Of a DNA stretch of 64,000 nt, positions 37,093 to 49,259 are shown in pieces (the first letter of the stretch is position 1; the number at the start of each line of letters is the position of its first letter). The notes beneath the pieces were generated by a model. That model was not told the origin of the DNA. It did not search any database and saw nothing but the letters and a program-made list of their open reading frames with translations. The DNA lies in NCBI RefSeq assembly GCF_000003815.2, contig NC_049980.1:11892650-11956649 (forward strand), written 5' to 3'. The DNA is from Branchiostoma floridae. Lineage: Eukaryota > Chordata > Leptocardii > Amphioxiformes > Branchiostomatidae. The position numbers and the translations under genes are program-made.

Positions 37093-40000
37093 GCTCCATC
37101 AGGTAGTTTCCTTCCTAACTGACAACCGTGGAAAATGTGGCAACACGATCATCTGCAGGGCGCCCGTTCCCATGGTGATTCCATTAGAAAACACTGACTT
37201 GGAACATAGATGTAAAGCGAGTGAGGAAATCAGATTTGTATAGGAGGTCCCGTCGCGGTTTGTTGAGTGAAGACCTCCAACAGACACATGTGCGGGGACT
37301 GCATGTGAGTACAGTATCAAACTTTATAAATCAAATTCTCCTGTGTCGTATGTGTACGTGTATCTGATTCGGTCAAACAACAAGTGAATGGTGAACTTCT
37401 TCACAAATGCAACGAATTACGAAAATCCCTGAAAAAGAAAAATAGGACGCACATGTTGGACCCACACTGAATATCGTGTTGTTTGCAAAAAAATAGCAAA
37501 AAAAGCAAATTTTAATAATTAAGAAAAACGAAACCGATTAGATTAAGAAAGTAACGGTTAGTAAGCAAAAATAGTTCACGAGTTGGAGGTAGTCTTTAAA
37601 GATATCTTTGTATCCCATACAATAGTTAGTAAGTTTTACGATCGTTCTAATGGTTACAAATGGTTATGTTGTATTCGTATCAAGACATCCTGTAGAAATT
37701 TCAATAATCACTATGACAGTTCGTCTGAAACGAGGACAAAGGTTGGATGGTTTGATTGGATAAAGCGTTCATCTTACAAAACTGTGTCATTTCATTTTGG
37801 ATATGCGTTTTGATTCTTCTATTATGCGATATTTATGAACGCGTTCGGGCCATACACCTTGTATACAGAATTGGTCATACAGAGTACCGTGTAGTCAGAC
37901 ATGTAGGGCGCTAGTGCTTCAGGCGCTGCTTTTGTGCGCGAAATTGACGTGCTTCATCGGTGCAATGGCGCCACTTGACAGTCAATTACAGATATGTTTT
38001 GTCCTCGTTTGTTGACTGTATCCGCCTAAGTAGGGCCTCTTCTTTTTAGTAGCTCCGTAATTGACTAGTGAGAGCGTGTGTGTATGTGTGCGTGTGTGGT
38101 ACATTATGCTGCGCGACGTGGTTTTAGCCAACGGCGACAGGACAAAACGTTCAACGCTACAGACCGGTACTTTTCAAGCAGAGGTTAGGCTCCGGATTGT
38201 TTTTAGCTTTAACTTTCTAGACGTTTTTGTCATTGATTTCTATTTTGTCTGGTTCCCTATTTACCAAGTTAATCAGACAAAAAGACAAAGAAGAAACATG
38301 GTATGATAGAAGGCCTGGTAAAAAATGCCTAAAAAGACGTAACATTAATAAACAAGCCTTGAGTGTATGAGTGGAGTGAAACAAGCTGGATCCTAACCTC
38401 TACTTGAAGAATAATAGCCCAGGAGAGCTTTACGAGGAAGTCAGACTATTTTTCTGTCCCGTACCCACAGCTGACAACCCTGACACCTGAACTGTGAATA
38501 ATAAGTAGCCTTGGGAGAGGTGTTACGGGAGTTATGCAGCAATAAGATGTCGGAAATGACAAAGTACATGGGCTGAAATTGACCAGCTTAGCCACCAGAT
38601 AACATAATTGTGTTCTATTTCCGATTCCCGTAGCTTGATAACACCAACTACATGAACGGTAAGCTGGCAAAAGTGGATGTTAGACAGGTGAACGGTTTTG
38701 TGGCAGGGAAGTCATAATGTCGCGGGGATTTGGGGCGGGATCCGAAGCTAAGGACATGATATTAGTAGTGGATCCCCACTTGCCTTCACGCGAACACCTG
38801 TGAAGGGTTATTGCTGAAATGACTGCTTTCTGTCACTGTTCTTATCCGTCATCCTCGCTTCTTGGAAGTGCTAGAAGATCACAAAAGGTGAACACAATAA
38901 CAGGAGGGATCTTTCAAACGATTATTACAACTGCGACAATCTTTATTGACACGTTACAGCAAAAGTACAGCGACTTTCGTAAGGTCTACTACATCTATAC
39001 ATAATGTATATCAGTTAAGGGTACTGTCAAAAATAAGGTATGAAAAATAATGTATCATTTTAATCCTGATGAGCATGATCAGGGATATAGGTCAGAAATA
39101 TCAGATAATGTTATTGAGAAAAGGTAACATCACGATTTGGTGCCATTTCTAGCCGGTATGTCATGTCCGAAATTGGACGATTCTGTGTCTGTCAGTTCTT
39201 TCTTGGGTCAATTAGTTGTACAAGTTCTGTCGTCCCTCTCGCTCTCTCACTTCTCGTCGCATACCAGTCTTCGCTGTCGCCCCTCACCTTACCTGGATGG
39301 GGTGGGAATACCCCCCAAGCAGACGTTTTTAGGAAGAATGTGACCTCTACTCATTTGTCCCGTTCTCTGACAACAGCTCCCATTAAAATGATTGGGGTGG
39401 CTGTCGTGAAAAGAAAATCATAATCGTCCTAATCAACATTTGCTTGGAAAGTTGGGTGATAAGTACCTTTTTTTTAATATTGTAAACGTTGGTGGGAGAA
39501 AATAGACTTAGACAGGACAATGATGGGTGTGAGTGGATCCTCACAAACAGTAGCTTGTACTCGTCCTACAGAACGGCTGTCTTGAGCCTTAAGGCGGTTT
39601 ACGTCTCGTGACAGACAAACAGAACTACTGAACAGACAGCACAAATCGTTGTGCCAGCTCGCTGTGGAAACTTCTTGTTAAAAGGCATCCACAATTATCA
39701 CAATATCTTTCATCGTGTGCAGCACAACGCTCATATTTAAGACAAAAACTGATTTATAGCTTATTTTGCCCGTCGGTCATGCTTGACCGATAGCTTGACC
39801 CAGAATTGATAGGTAGTCCGACGAGTATATTTTAGAAAGGCACAAACTACACTAGCAGATCTAGAAGTTACTTCAGACTGTTCAGATTTGTCAGAGGAAA
39901 TTCCTGCCAGTACTAGAGGACGAAGTACGGTACAACACACTGCGGTTCCGAGGGGTTGGTGGTGTCCTTTTGTTTCATAAACGGTGTGTTTTGTTTACTC

Positions 40001-42309
40001 GTTGTTTTTCAATTGCCCATTGCACATCTTTTTTATTTTTCAATCTTTATCCATTGCACATCTTAACGTTATACATTTATGTACCTTTCCTTGACCTTAT
40101 AATGTCTACTCGGGCCCCTTGACATTACCTTAAAACGCATGGAATCATTCATTGGCTCAGTACGTTACTGTGTGTGCTTCTGAACACTATAACACTTTGA
40201 CATTTACCTGCTTTAAAATGCCTGAACTACAGATTTTGTTGTTATTGTTGTTCGTCCAACGTTGTCAACGTTGTTGTATAGACTCCTTACTTCTAGTATG
40301 TAGAGAAGAAAGTCAGCTACTTGTTCTTGGTCAGAAAACATGATGTCGTCTTTGATATCTTAGGAATAGTCCTCGTTTTCATAAAGGGGATTAGATTTAC
40401 ATCTAAACACAGGCCGGTATTATGTAACATGTGATAATTGTACCTATTTCAAGGTAGCTTACACCTTGAGGCGTTTACCGGTTATGCAATACTAACAATC
40501 TGTGCATACCAGAACCATTTATGTAGTAGGCCACGTTTTCAGACTGGGTTGGTCCCACGAAGTCTTGAGGTGTGCCCAGTTTGTGACGTGCTGTAGATAG
40601 AGTTTTTGTGGAAGATCATGCCGTGATTGATTGTCATAAACACCCCGACGCGGAAATGTGCAGTGACCCGGACGTAAAGAGAGAAAGGTGTTCTCTAGCA
40701 CCCCGACACTAGGTCTATATAGGAAGTGTGTCCACGCACCTGTATTTTTTGTGATGAATGCCTGGTCTTTGTTAACGTTCACCTCATAAATCATCAAGAA
40801 CACGAAGTCATCTATAAAACAAAGTGCTTCAGGGTTACGATAAGGTGCTCTTGAAAAAAGGCGATACACCTGTTCAAAAAGTGGACTATAGTAGTGCACT
40901 GTGTTGTGCTGCTGTGGTAGTCTGAACGCTCTGCAGCTATACAGAAGTAGACTATACAACTGAAGTTACAAAAGAAGAGATCATTGATTGCAACAGACTT
41001 TCATCGATGGTAATGTACTCTTCCGTTGTTTTGTTGTTGTTCAAAATGTTTTAGTATTGATCGAGTCCTAATTATCACAAATTCACAGGTTGGACCTGCG
41101 TCGCTTTTGACAGGTATTTTGCCGTTCACTAAATTATGGTTTCATTGCTGTCTGGATTATAAAGATTTGCTTCAATAGGAGCTGCGCGAAATCTCTTAGG
41201 CCTCAATGTAGGAAACTTTTAATCAACCCGACACAGTCTGGTAATTAAGGTTGTGAATAATTCAGATAAAGTCCATTTTATTGTCGTTTTAGTCTCGAGT
41301 TCGAAGTTTCCACGATATCAAGTAGTTAAAGACCGTATCTTCAACTATTTGGATACCCCCCTTCCCTCCCTGTTCTTCTCTTATTTGAGATTTGATAGTT
41401 AAGTTTACTCGTAGATGAGAGAAAGGTGGGTATTACCGGTGTTGATCGGAGGTTTAAAACATCACTACAGAGCCTGGGGGTACCACAGAGTAGCAGCATT
41501 GGACCAACTCATGCGCACACAATTGGCTTTGTGTCTAGGCAATGGGTGACAGCATGTCGCCATCATTATCGCAGCTATGTCTCTAATGTTCACATTTTAC
41601 ACCGTTTTGCCACCTTTTATTGGGTTTCAATGACTTTGCAGCCATTGGACGGCCCGATCAGCGGCTCTTTGTTACTGACGTTTTGTCGTCTGCGTGAGCT
41701 GAAGCTCAAATAATGGCTTAGGTCATTTGTCACAAAGATCATCTTCACAACGAACAAAGGAACAAAAGTCAGCGTAAAACTCAGGTAGTCATCTCATAAC
41801 GACTTTTTCGTTCTACAAATATACAACACAGGGATCACAAAGGTAGAAATCCCTAAGAATGCGTCAGTCCGGAACATTTGTCGTCACGATTTGCTAAACA
41901 CAACTTAAATCTCTGTTAAACTACTGAAGTGTGATTGTCACATCCACCTCCGCTGAGAGCATGGCCAGCATAATTACTGTTCAGCAGGTAACGGTACTTA
42001 TCAATAACAGGAATTATAGCATTAAGTCAAATTGCTCATTTCATCCAGAAAACGTTGTTTGGGCGGAGACGGGGATTTGATCTTTTTTCTAGTTGAGCAG
42101 TAAGATAATAATTATGTCATTTGTGATAGTTTTTCTTTTTTTTATTTTCCTGCAATTGACATCGAATGTTGATGTCATTAGGCACGTTGTGTATTAGAGT
42201 AATCCTTAGTTAATCTGTAGTCTATACGTATAGTTAGATCTCACTGAATAGTCAATTGGGATGTCATTTGATCATTGCAATTCCTTCAAGATAAGTACGG
42301 GAGTGGTCA

Positions 42310-42505
42310 CGTTCGTCCTACGATAGTCGCACAATCGCAAACTGAGGGCGTCTTTGGAATAGTCGTGCGTGTGTCGTACAAAAACCAGTCTTGTTACCAA
42401 AAGGGCAGTCCTTGTCGGCGGGTGGTTTTGTCACAGTCTGCTTGAAAATCTTTTACGACGTCAAAATCGTACGACGGCCCACTACGAATATTGTCGACCG
42501 TGCCG
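42310..42505. repeat. Dispersed repeat family A, copy 2
   Basis: It matches 15500-15715 through GGTTTTGTCACAGTCTGCTT, GAAAATC, CTTGTTACCAAAA and CTACGA motifs. Confidence 0.55.
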
Positions 42506-43839
42506 TTAGGTTGTAAGACCACGATAGACAAACTGGCTGCAAGCACACAAACAAGTCGACAGACTAGCCAGCTCGCTCTGGCACGTTTGACGTTCATGAC
42601 AGCTGTGTTTGTGGAACTTGGACGGGAAATGGCACGTTCCAGACACAACTTGGGTGCCGCGCGACTTCAAACTACGACAGAGAAAACAGAGGGACAGTAA
42701 CATTTTAGTCGCATGCTTTCTGGTCTACATCCTTTATCACAGGTGGTGTGGTTTTGGTATACATGTATCATCAAGATATATCAGCTACGGAAATGGATTG
42801 TTCGCTTGGTAAAGGATGTTGAGGGACAGATTCTTCAAGCAGAGATTTCGGTCAGGGATTAAGTAGTGGCGGGGATTACTTGTCAAGGGTGGCAACCGTT
42901 AGAAATCCGGGCCACTAACAGTTATATGCCTAAACATACCGCGGGCCCATCGCCAAATATTATCCACGAGTTGTTCACAAACACACTGATTTTCTAAAGC
43001 CAAGTACCGGGATATTGTATCAGACAATTGTTAATAATTATTAGATTATTATATGATTAACACTAGCTTTAAATTTTGAGTTAAGTGACGAAACAGCAAT
43101 TATGGAATTTTTGTTTCGTTTTGCTGAAATCTCGAAACTACATAACGATCTAATTCATATTCTGTACATACATTAAGTATAACTGCACAGAACAGCGTGG
43201 GTACTTACTTTACAGCTCTGACATAGGTATTATGATCAATAATGAACCACAAGATAACACTATGGATTAACTAGTGTGTTCATGAAGCAGATATGATATG
43301 TGTGCAGACTTGTACAAAATGCGCCATGACCAATTGTTCACATTAGTTCTGCGCCAGGTGTACGTGCCCAAACCAACACTGACACCTGCTTTAGTTTATT
43401 TGTTTTGCACTTCCTTCCAAATAACACTGAAACGTTTGAGAAAAACGATGAAAATAAATAAACATTGACACCTGTGATCAAACTTGGAATACTGAGTGAA
43501 TGTCCCGAGTGATATGTGGCCAAAAATGACAAAACCTCCCTTTTCAGTAAGCCTAAAAATTAGACAAAATGCACATTTCATGTACTGTTTTCGGGATGCT
43601 TATGATATGATCAATTACTAATACTGTAGGATATCGATGATATTTTTTTTCTCTCGTGACAAGGAAAGCTTTAAATTTAGTTGAACCAGAACGAAAAGTT
43701 CATTCTAGCGGTTTTGAAGAAGACTGATAGATGTGATTTTAAATGTACGGAAGTAATCTCCGCTTTATCTAGTTCTAAAGATGGATGAAGATGATGATGA
43801 AAGATTCATTGTCTCTTGGTTTTTATTTTATTTTAAAAG

Positions 43840-44095
43840 ATCCTCCAGAACCATACATTGTTTGTGCCTATGGCGGTGCCTATCTTCATTTCTAAGCCCC
43901 TCTGCCACACGACTTTGTGCAATCCCAACAACAGGGGGATAGCCCACTTGTAGTCATGTGTGTGTAACTCCTATACTCTTATCCAGATGCTGAGTGCCAA
44001 GAAGGATTCTTTAAAGTCTTCTGTATGACTCGACCAGGGAGTGAACTCGCGACCTACCGACTGCAAGGCTAACACTTAACCCTCTGTGACATTTG
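43840..44095 (-). mobile_element. tRNA-derived SINE-like element upstream of the first GCM coding exon
   Basis: Read on the minus strand, a tRNA-like head (GGGTTAAGTGTTAGCC, then GCGAGTTCACTCC as B box) begins near 44090. It is followed by a body containing GGTCGAGTCATACAGAAGAC and CTTGGCACTCAGCATCTGGA. The head end lies about 40 bp from the exon acceptor at 44135. Confidence 0.5.
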
Positions 44096-44162
44096 TAATG
44101 ATAACTAAATGGAGTTTTTGTATGTTACTGTCCAGGTGAGGCACGTGGGGACCGGTGGTGAG

Positions 44163-47100
44163 ATGCCGCGGAAGGGCGGGAGTCTGGACACAGCGGGGCG
44201 GTACCTGGCGGAGTTCGGGCAGGCGGGGCAGGTGGGCGACAGGAGGGACTGGGACATCAACGATGCCTCGTTACCGGAGGTAAGGATGATAAAGAAATAG
44301 GAAAAACTTCGGTCTATCCCTTTCTTTTCTTTAATTGCAAAGAAAGCAACACATAGAAAGATATCACGGATTCTGACAAAAATCACCACAGAAATAGCAT
44401 TTTATATGCAGACAAAGTAGAAACACAAATCAGTATGAATAGACTAGCAGTCTTCTTTGGCTAAGCAACAATCTTAGTTGAGCACGGTTATCTGCAGTTT
44501 TTGAGGGGATCGCAGGCATTGTGTAGTATGTGCAAGGAAGCTATCCATGCTCTGTGTATGGAAAAAATCACTGCAGAACTCTGTGTAATGGGCTAACAAC
44601 TGCTCATCAGAGGTACAATAAGGGACACAATAGCGGGTTCTTCCTGACACGTGGCCGTGGGTTTGCCTCACGTGCGGGTAGAAGTCAGGTGCGCCCGCCC
44701 AGCATTGTCCGACCTGCCCGGCCTCGAGCACGTCTGCCACTCTTCCACATCGGTGCCTCATTATATGACGATTAGCGAAACTTTACGGGCAAACGCTTAA
44801 GAATCATATGTTCTTTTGTCTAGCATGTCAATCAAAGTAAGTTGCCTGGAAGATATTGTGCTCTGTGAGGTTTCAGGGCAGGATATTTCTTTCTACAGTA
44901 TTGTTGCATTTGATGGGGAAATTTTCAACAGGTGTTGTTAAAAAACTGTTTGATCTTTATTGATAGTTTAATGTCTTGGAGATGCAGGGTTGTATTTTCA
45001 CTTTTCTATAGTGGTTGTTGTAGATACATAGGTGAACAGAACACAATTAATGATCATCAATATTCGAGATAATGCAAGTACACTCTATTGCGATTTTTCG
45101 GCAATTATACTCCTGGTATTCCCTCGATCATTGTGCGATTTTTGTGGAGCATCCTACATTTGCGGATCACAGAGCCCGCGGATATTATAGGGTACATTTT
45201 GGGCCAAGAAATACGCGCGACCCTCTGTCAATCTTAGCTTAGCCGTTTAGCGATCAACAATTGATGTCGAATGTCGTTGACCGTGTGTCAGGTGTATTGG
45301 GGTGGTCTCTGTTGTTGAGCTGATCGTAAATTTCCTAACTTTTTTTTTATGTCTACCTTCATGGAAGGGAGATATATTGTTTTCGCCCAGTCTCTTCTCC
45401 AAACAAGTAAGGTCAATGACCTGGACCAGACGGCTGTCACCATGGTTACTGGAAGTGTAGTAGACACCCTCGCTGTTATTCCATTATATTATATAGCATT
45501 GCTACATTAGTAGTAGGGCAAAGCTGGAGGGCTGCTATATATATATATATGAATGTGTTTGAGTAAGCATTAACAGAGCAGTAGTTTGTTAGACTAGACC
45601 ATATGAAGGTATTAAAACATTCGTGTATTTGGCTGCAAATGGTAATCTCCAAGCAGATCCTAAGGTAGCATAAGATAGTCTCAAAAGCTGGCAGAGGAGT
45701 ACATTCGGCCTAGGAGTGTGTTTGGCTATCGGACACACCTGGCCGGCTCCACTTCTCTGACAGCTTTTGAGACTATCTTATGCTATCGGTATACCGTAGG
45801 ATCTGCTTGGAGATTATGCAAATGGGACGTTTCTAGTGAGTGTTTTGTCCTCTGTAGCATCCTAATGCGTGTATTTCCCCCAGGCTTGTCGGCTGGACCC
45901 CTTCCATGAGTGGCCTGACGGTAACGTCCGGCTGGTGTTCGACGCTAGCGACACGGACGCGCGGAAACACGTGAGCGGCTGGGCCATGCGCAACACCAAC
46001 AACCACAACTGTCACATCCTCAAGAAGTCGTGCCTGGGAGTTCTGGTCTGCGCACTGCACTGTACAACTCCTGACGGCGGCAAAATACACATGCGACCTG
46101 CCATATGTGACAAGGCTAGGAAGAAACAATTAGGTAAGTTCGTATCTTAAAATGAACTGCTATGTCTTTAAAAAGCGCGATGAAATACGATTATCTTTAT
46201 CTCTTTGACTTCCACCTAGTCATTTGAACACTGCAGTTGCTAGTTGTCACTCCAGGTGATGTTACTAGGGGGCGTTGTTTCATAGTGAATGCCACAGCTG
46301 AGCAATTTATCTGCTTCCGAACTCCATTGTCTTATCCGGCAATGGGGTGAGAATGATTTACAAGAAAAAAATGTTTACTTAATTCTTTTAGAATCAATTA
46401 AATGTTCATATTCTATTTTGAACGTTTGTACTGAAATACATAAAAACTGGAACACTGCCTAACATATCCATTGAATTCGATACTAAAATGCAGTAAGCTA
46501 AGCACCGCTAGGGGGCATGTCCCACGAAACCGACAGGCAATATCAAACTTGAAAACTATCGGTAGAAACATTTTTTACATATTCAACTAGAACTTAACGT
46601 TCTCATTATTTAACGAGGGAGGGCGGCTCACTTACCCAATGGTCAGCAGCTGACAAGACCGGAGGGCCACATAAGGGTTTAGGGTTTTCAGCGGCATTGT
46701 ATCATTCGTGAGCATCTAGGTTAATAGCTAACTTCTATAACATTTGTGTTGCGCTTTTTCTCAGGTAAGCAGTGCCCGAACGGTTCGTGCCAGGGCCGGC
46801 TGGAGCTGATGCCGTGCCGCGGACACTGCGGCTATCCCGTCACGCACTTCTGGCGCCAGGAGAACAACGTCATTTTCTTCCAGGTGACTGACCTCACCCT
46901 ATCTCTCCATCACATGGACCTGTTTGGACTTTAACGAGTTAACAGACCGATCCCAAAGCTTCTTTATAGCGTAGAAATGTATAATAACGACATGCAGGTG
47001 CAAATATTTGACGGACAGGCAATCACATTGTCATTGGACGAACCGCTAATTGCCATTCTGTCATTGGTTGAATTAACGGGTAATTGCTATTGACAGTCAG

Positions 47101-49259
47101 GCTAGGTCTTAGCTTGTAGTACATAGTGGTAGACAGATGTTTCGCGAGAAGTTGGACACCATCGTTGATTATGTTACTAGTATACTCTTGATAGCTCGGT
47201 ATTTAGGGTAAGTTGTTGAAGCCCAATTTACTTAGAAGATCCGACATCTCTCTAATTTCAGAGTTGTGAGGAAAGCAAATGAATCTATAACGGTAGTCAT
47301 GCAACGAACGACTTGTTAGTATTAACGTTACAAAACGTAGCGTGGCTCTCATGTCAATCGAATCATTTACTTTTTCGAACATACAAAGTTTGATATCTCG
47401 TGTATGAACCTTCAGCGACAAATGGTTACAGGATACATATCTTAGAAGGACTGCAATCTGTGAATCTTTTGACCAAGTGTCAATTTTACGGAGGCTTTTC
47501 TCTAAATTCCAGGCCAAAGGGACGCACGACCATCCGCGGCCTGAGCCCAAGGCATCAGCAGAGGCCAGACGGAACCTTTCTGGAAGGAGATACTCTATCG
47601 CAAAGGTAAGAACGACAATAGCCGGATCTTTCGAAGTACAGTCATTCGTATGAATTGTAATTGTTGTACAGTTAACTGTTCCTTCTGTTTTGAATTGAGC
47701 CACTTTGGGCCAGTAAACTCATTGCGTTAATCATGTTGTCAAGTCCCACAATCATGTTGTCTTCATCCCTTTAAAATTTGTTTGTCATTGAAGTTTTTAT
47801 AACTTTCTTTAGCAGGGGAGGAGTGACTGTCTGTACGAAGGCACGCATGCGCAGTACGTTGGTGAAGGCACGCTGAAGAGGAGCCGGGCTAAGATGATGT
47901 CTACCTTGTGGGACTCGAGCCCTCTCAAGAAGATGTGCTTAGATCCATTCACAGGTAGACTTAAATTATTTTAGTCTTTGTTTTACAGTTTCTCTACATA
48001 TACAGACAGCCGTTTTGGTAGCAAGCCAGTTGCATTCTGCACTAGCCCAAGAGTGTCTCAGTTTGCCTATCGTACGGGTTCTGACATGATAACGAGTCTA
48101 ACGACTGTTACAACACCGAAATGGAATAGTTAGCTTTGGCACTTAATCTTTGGTCGACATTTACTAGTATGTTGATATGACTCACTTATCCTAATCATTC
48201 CCTTCTTTCCTCTCAGACAAAACTCGGAGCCTTATTGCAGAGGACCAATTCTATCTGCACAACTACCCCGCATTGCCTGACGGGAAGATGAAGGATCACG
48301 TGACCCATGCCGTCACCGAGCCCTACTGCAGCACGTCCACTTCACCTGTCCTGTACGGTCGCCACAAACGACAAGAGTGGGCCGTTCAGAAGTGTCCAGG
48401 CGGCGCCATTTGGGACGGACAGGTCAACAAACCCGGCAACTATGGCCATGGCGGCAGCGACGGGGATGCCTGTAGTTCTCCTGTCACCATGACGACGTGC
48501 TCCCAAGAACAGCGCCCTGTCGACGCCATGCCGAACTCTTCTCCAGACGGTTCCTGGGGTCAGCACTCCCCCTACCAGCCGGGCGCGGTGCACGGTAGTG
48601 GCGGGAACGCTCTGTCCGTTTATTCGAACGTCCACGTCCACCAGCAATCCTTCCTGGTCAGGTCTGAGACCATCATCGTCACCAACAACAACGCCTCCCC
48701 CTCCAACGGCGCCGCCTACCCCGTGGAGAAATGGGCGGTAGTGGACGGGCCCGGCTCCGACGGCGACTCGGACGGCGTCATCAGACACAGTGGAACAACT
48801 CGGTCGTCCTTCCCGAGCAATATGAGCCCTTCAAACGCAGTGACCTTTGACTATCCTCAAGGAGACAGTTGCCATGACAACCAAACGTCCACAGAGCTAC
48901 AACGGGAGAGATCTCTGCCCAGCATCGGCTGCTTCATCCCTGAAACGTCACCAGGCACAGCAGCCAATCAGGGACAGTCGCCGCCGCATGCGCGATACGA
49001 ACAAGCAGCAGCCTCCTACCCACAGGGTAGTAAACCGGAGGGTTCACCCTTCTCAGGAGAAACAAGATGGCTGCCGTGTGGCCGAGACACGGCTAAGTCC
49101 GACCCCATCTCTGTCCCCTCCGTGTACCAGAGCTGTAGGTACGCCAACTCACCCAGTGCGCTTGTCATGGCCACCACGTCCGGCCCTGGGCACTTCGCCA
49201 CCGAGTTGCCGCCCAGTGGGTACACCACCTGCGCCTCAACGGCTTTGCCCTGTGTTTGA
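44163..49259 (+). CDS. Gcm: GCM-motif transcription factor (glial cells missing), complete
   Basis: Exons: 44163-44279 (from the ATG), 45884-46133, 46765-46883, 47513-47605, 47816-47954, 48217-49259; phases agree and give 586 aa. The GCM domain runs from WDIND (about residue 30) to about 183: [71 protein letters not shown] and [13 protein letters not shown]. This is the zinc-binding DNA-binding fold that recognises ATGCGGGT-like sites. The remaining 400 residues are Ser/Pro/Gly/Thr-rich and probably transactivating. CPNxxCxGRLE and [14 protein letters not shown] resemble Drosophila gcm more than vertebrate GCM1/2. The exact start is uncertain: a 3' splice site (TGTCCAG) ends at 44135, so a 5' non-coding exon lies upstream, or translation starts at the in-frame ATG at 44109. 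The exon at 47816 has a tandem TAGCAG acceptor. Family roles are glia/blood fate in flies and parathyroid/placenta in vertebrates; the amphioxus role is not deducible. Confidence 0.96.
45080..45240. repeat. Dispersed repeat related to the 52.7-53.5 kb transposon
   Basis: It shares GCGATTTTT, GGTATTCCC-like ends and AAATACGCGCGACC with the larger TA-flanked element. Lies in GCM intron 1. Boundaries are approximate. Confidence 0.35.
45633..45822. mobile_element. Foldback MITE in GCM intron 1
   Basis: The left arm (TAATCTCCAAGCAGATCCTA, then GCATAAGATAGTCTCAAAAG) is mirrored at the right (CTTTTGAGACTATCTTATGC, then TAGGATCTGCTTGGAGATTA). Arms are about 80 bp, spacer under 30 bp. It lies about 60 bp upstream of the 3' splice site of the exon carrying most of the GCM domain (45884). 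Confidence 0.75.

Larger units (their letters stand above)
9590..44135. other. About 34 kb without recognised coding exons, upstream of GCM
   Basis: It holds the repeats listed separately, CpG-rich blocks near 10.70-10.87, 14.8-15.3, 30.04-30.35 and 35.84-36.33 kb, and the promoter candidate at 34.8 kb. The longest open frames (216-217 codons at 14679-15329 and 32218-32871) have no domain I recognise. The position next to a developmental transcription factor suggests regulatory DNA. Confidence 0.55.

Noticed and set aside
40519-40959. 146-codon minus-strand frame
   Set aside because: No recognisable motif and no supporting splice or promoter signals.
47203-47703. 166-codon minus-strand frame over a GCM exon
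   Set aside because: It lies opposite GCM exon 4 and its flanking introns, with no domain; a shadow frame.
48342-48788. 148-codon minus-strand frame in the last GCM exon
   Set aside because: Antisense of a GC-rich coding exon; its composition mirrors the real frame.
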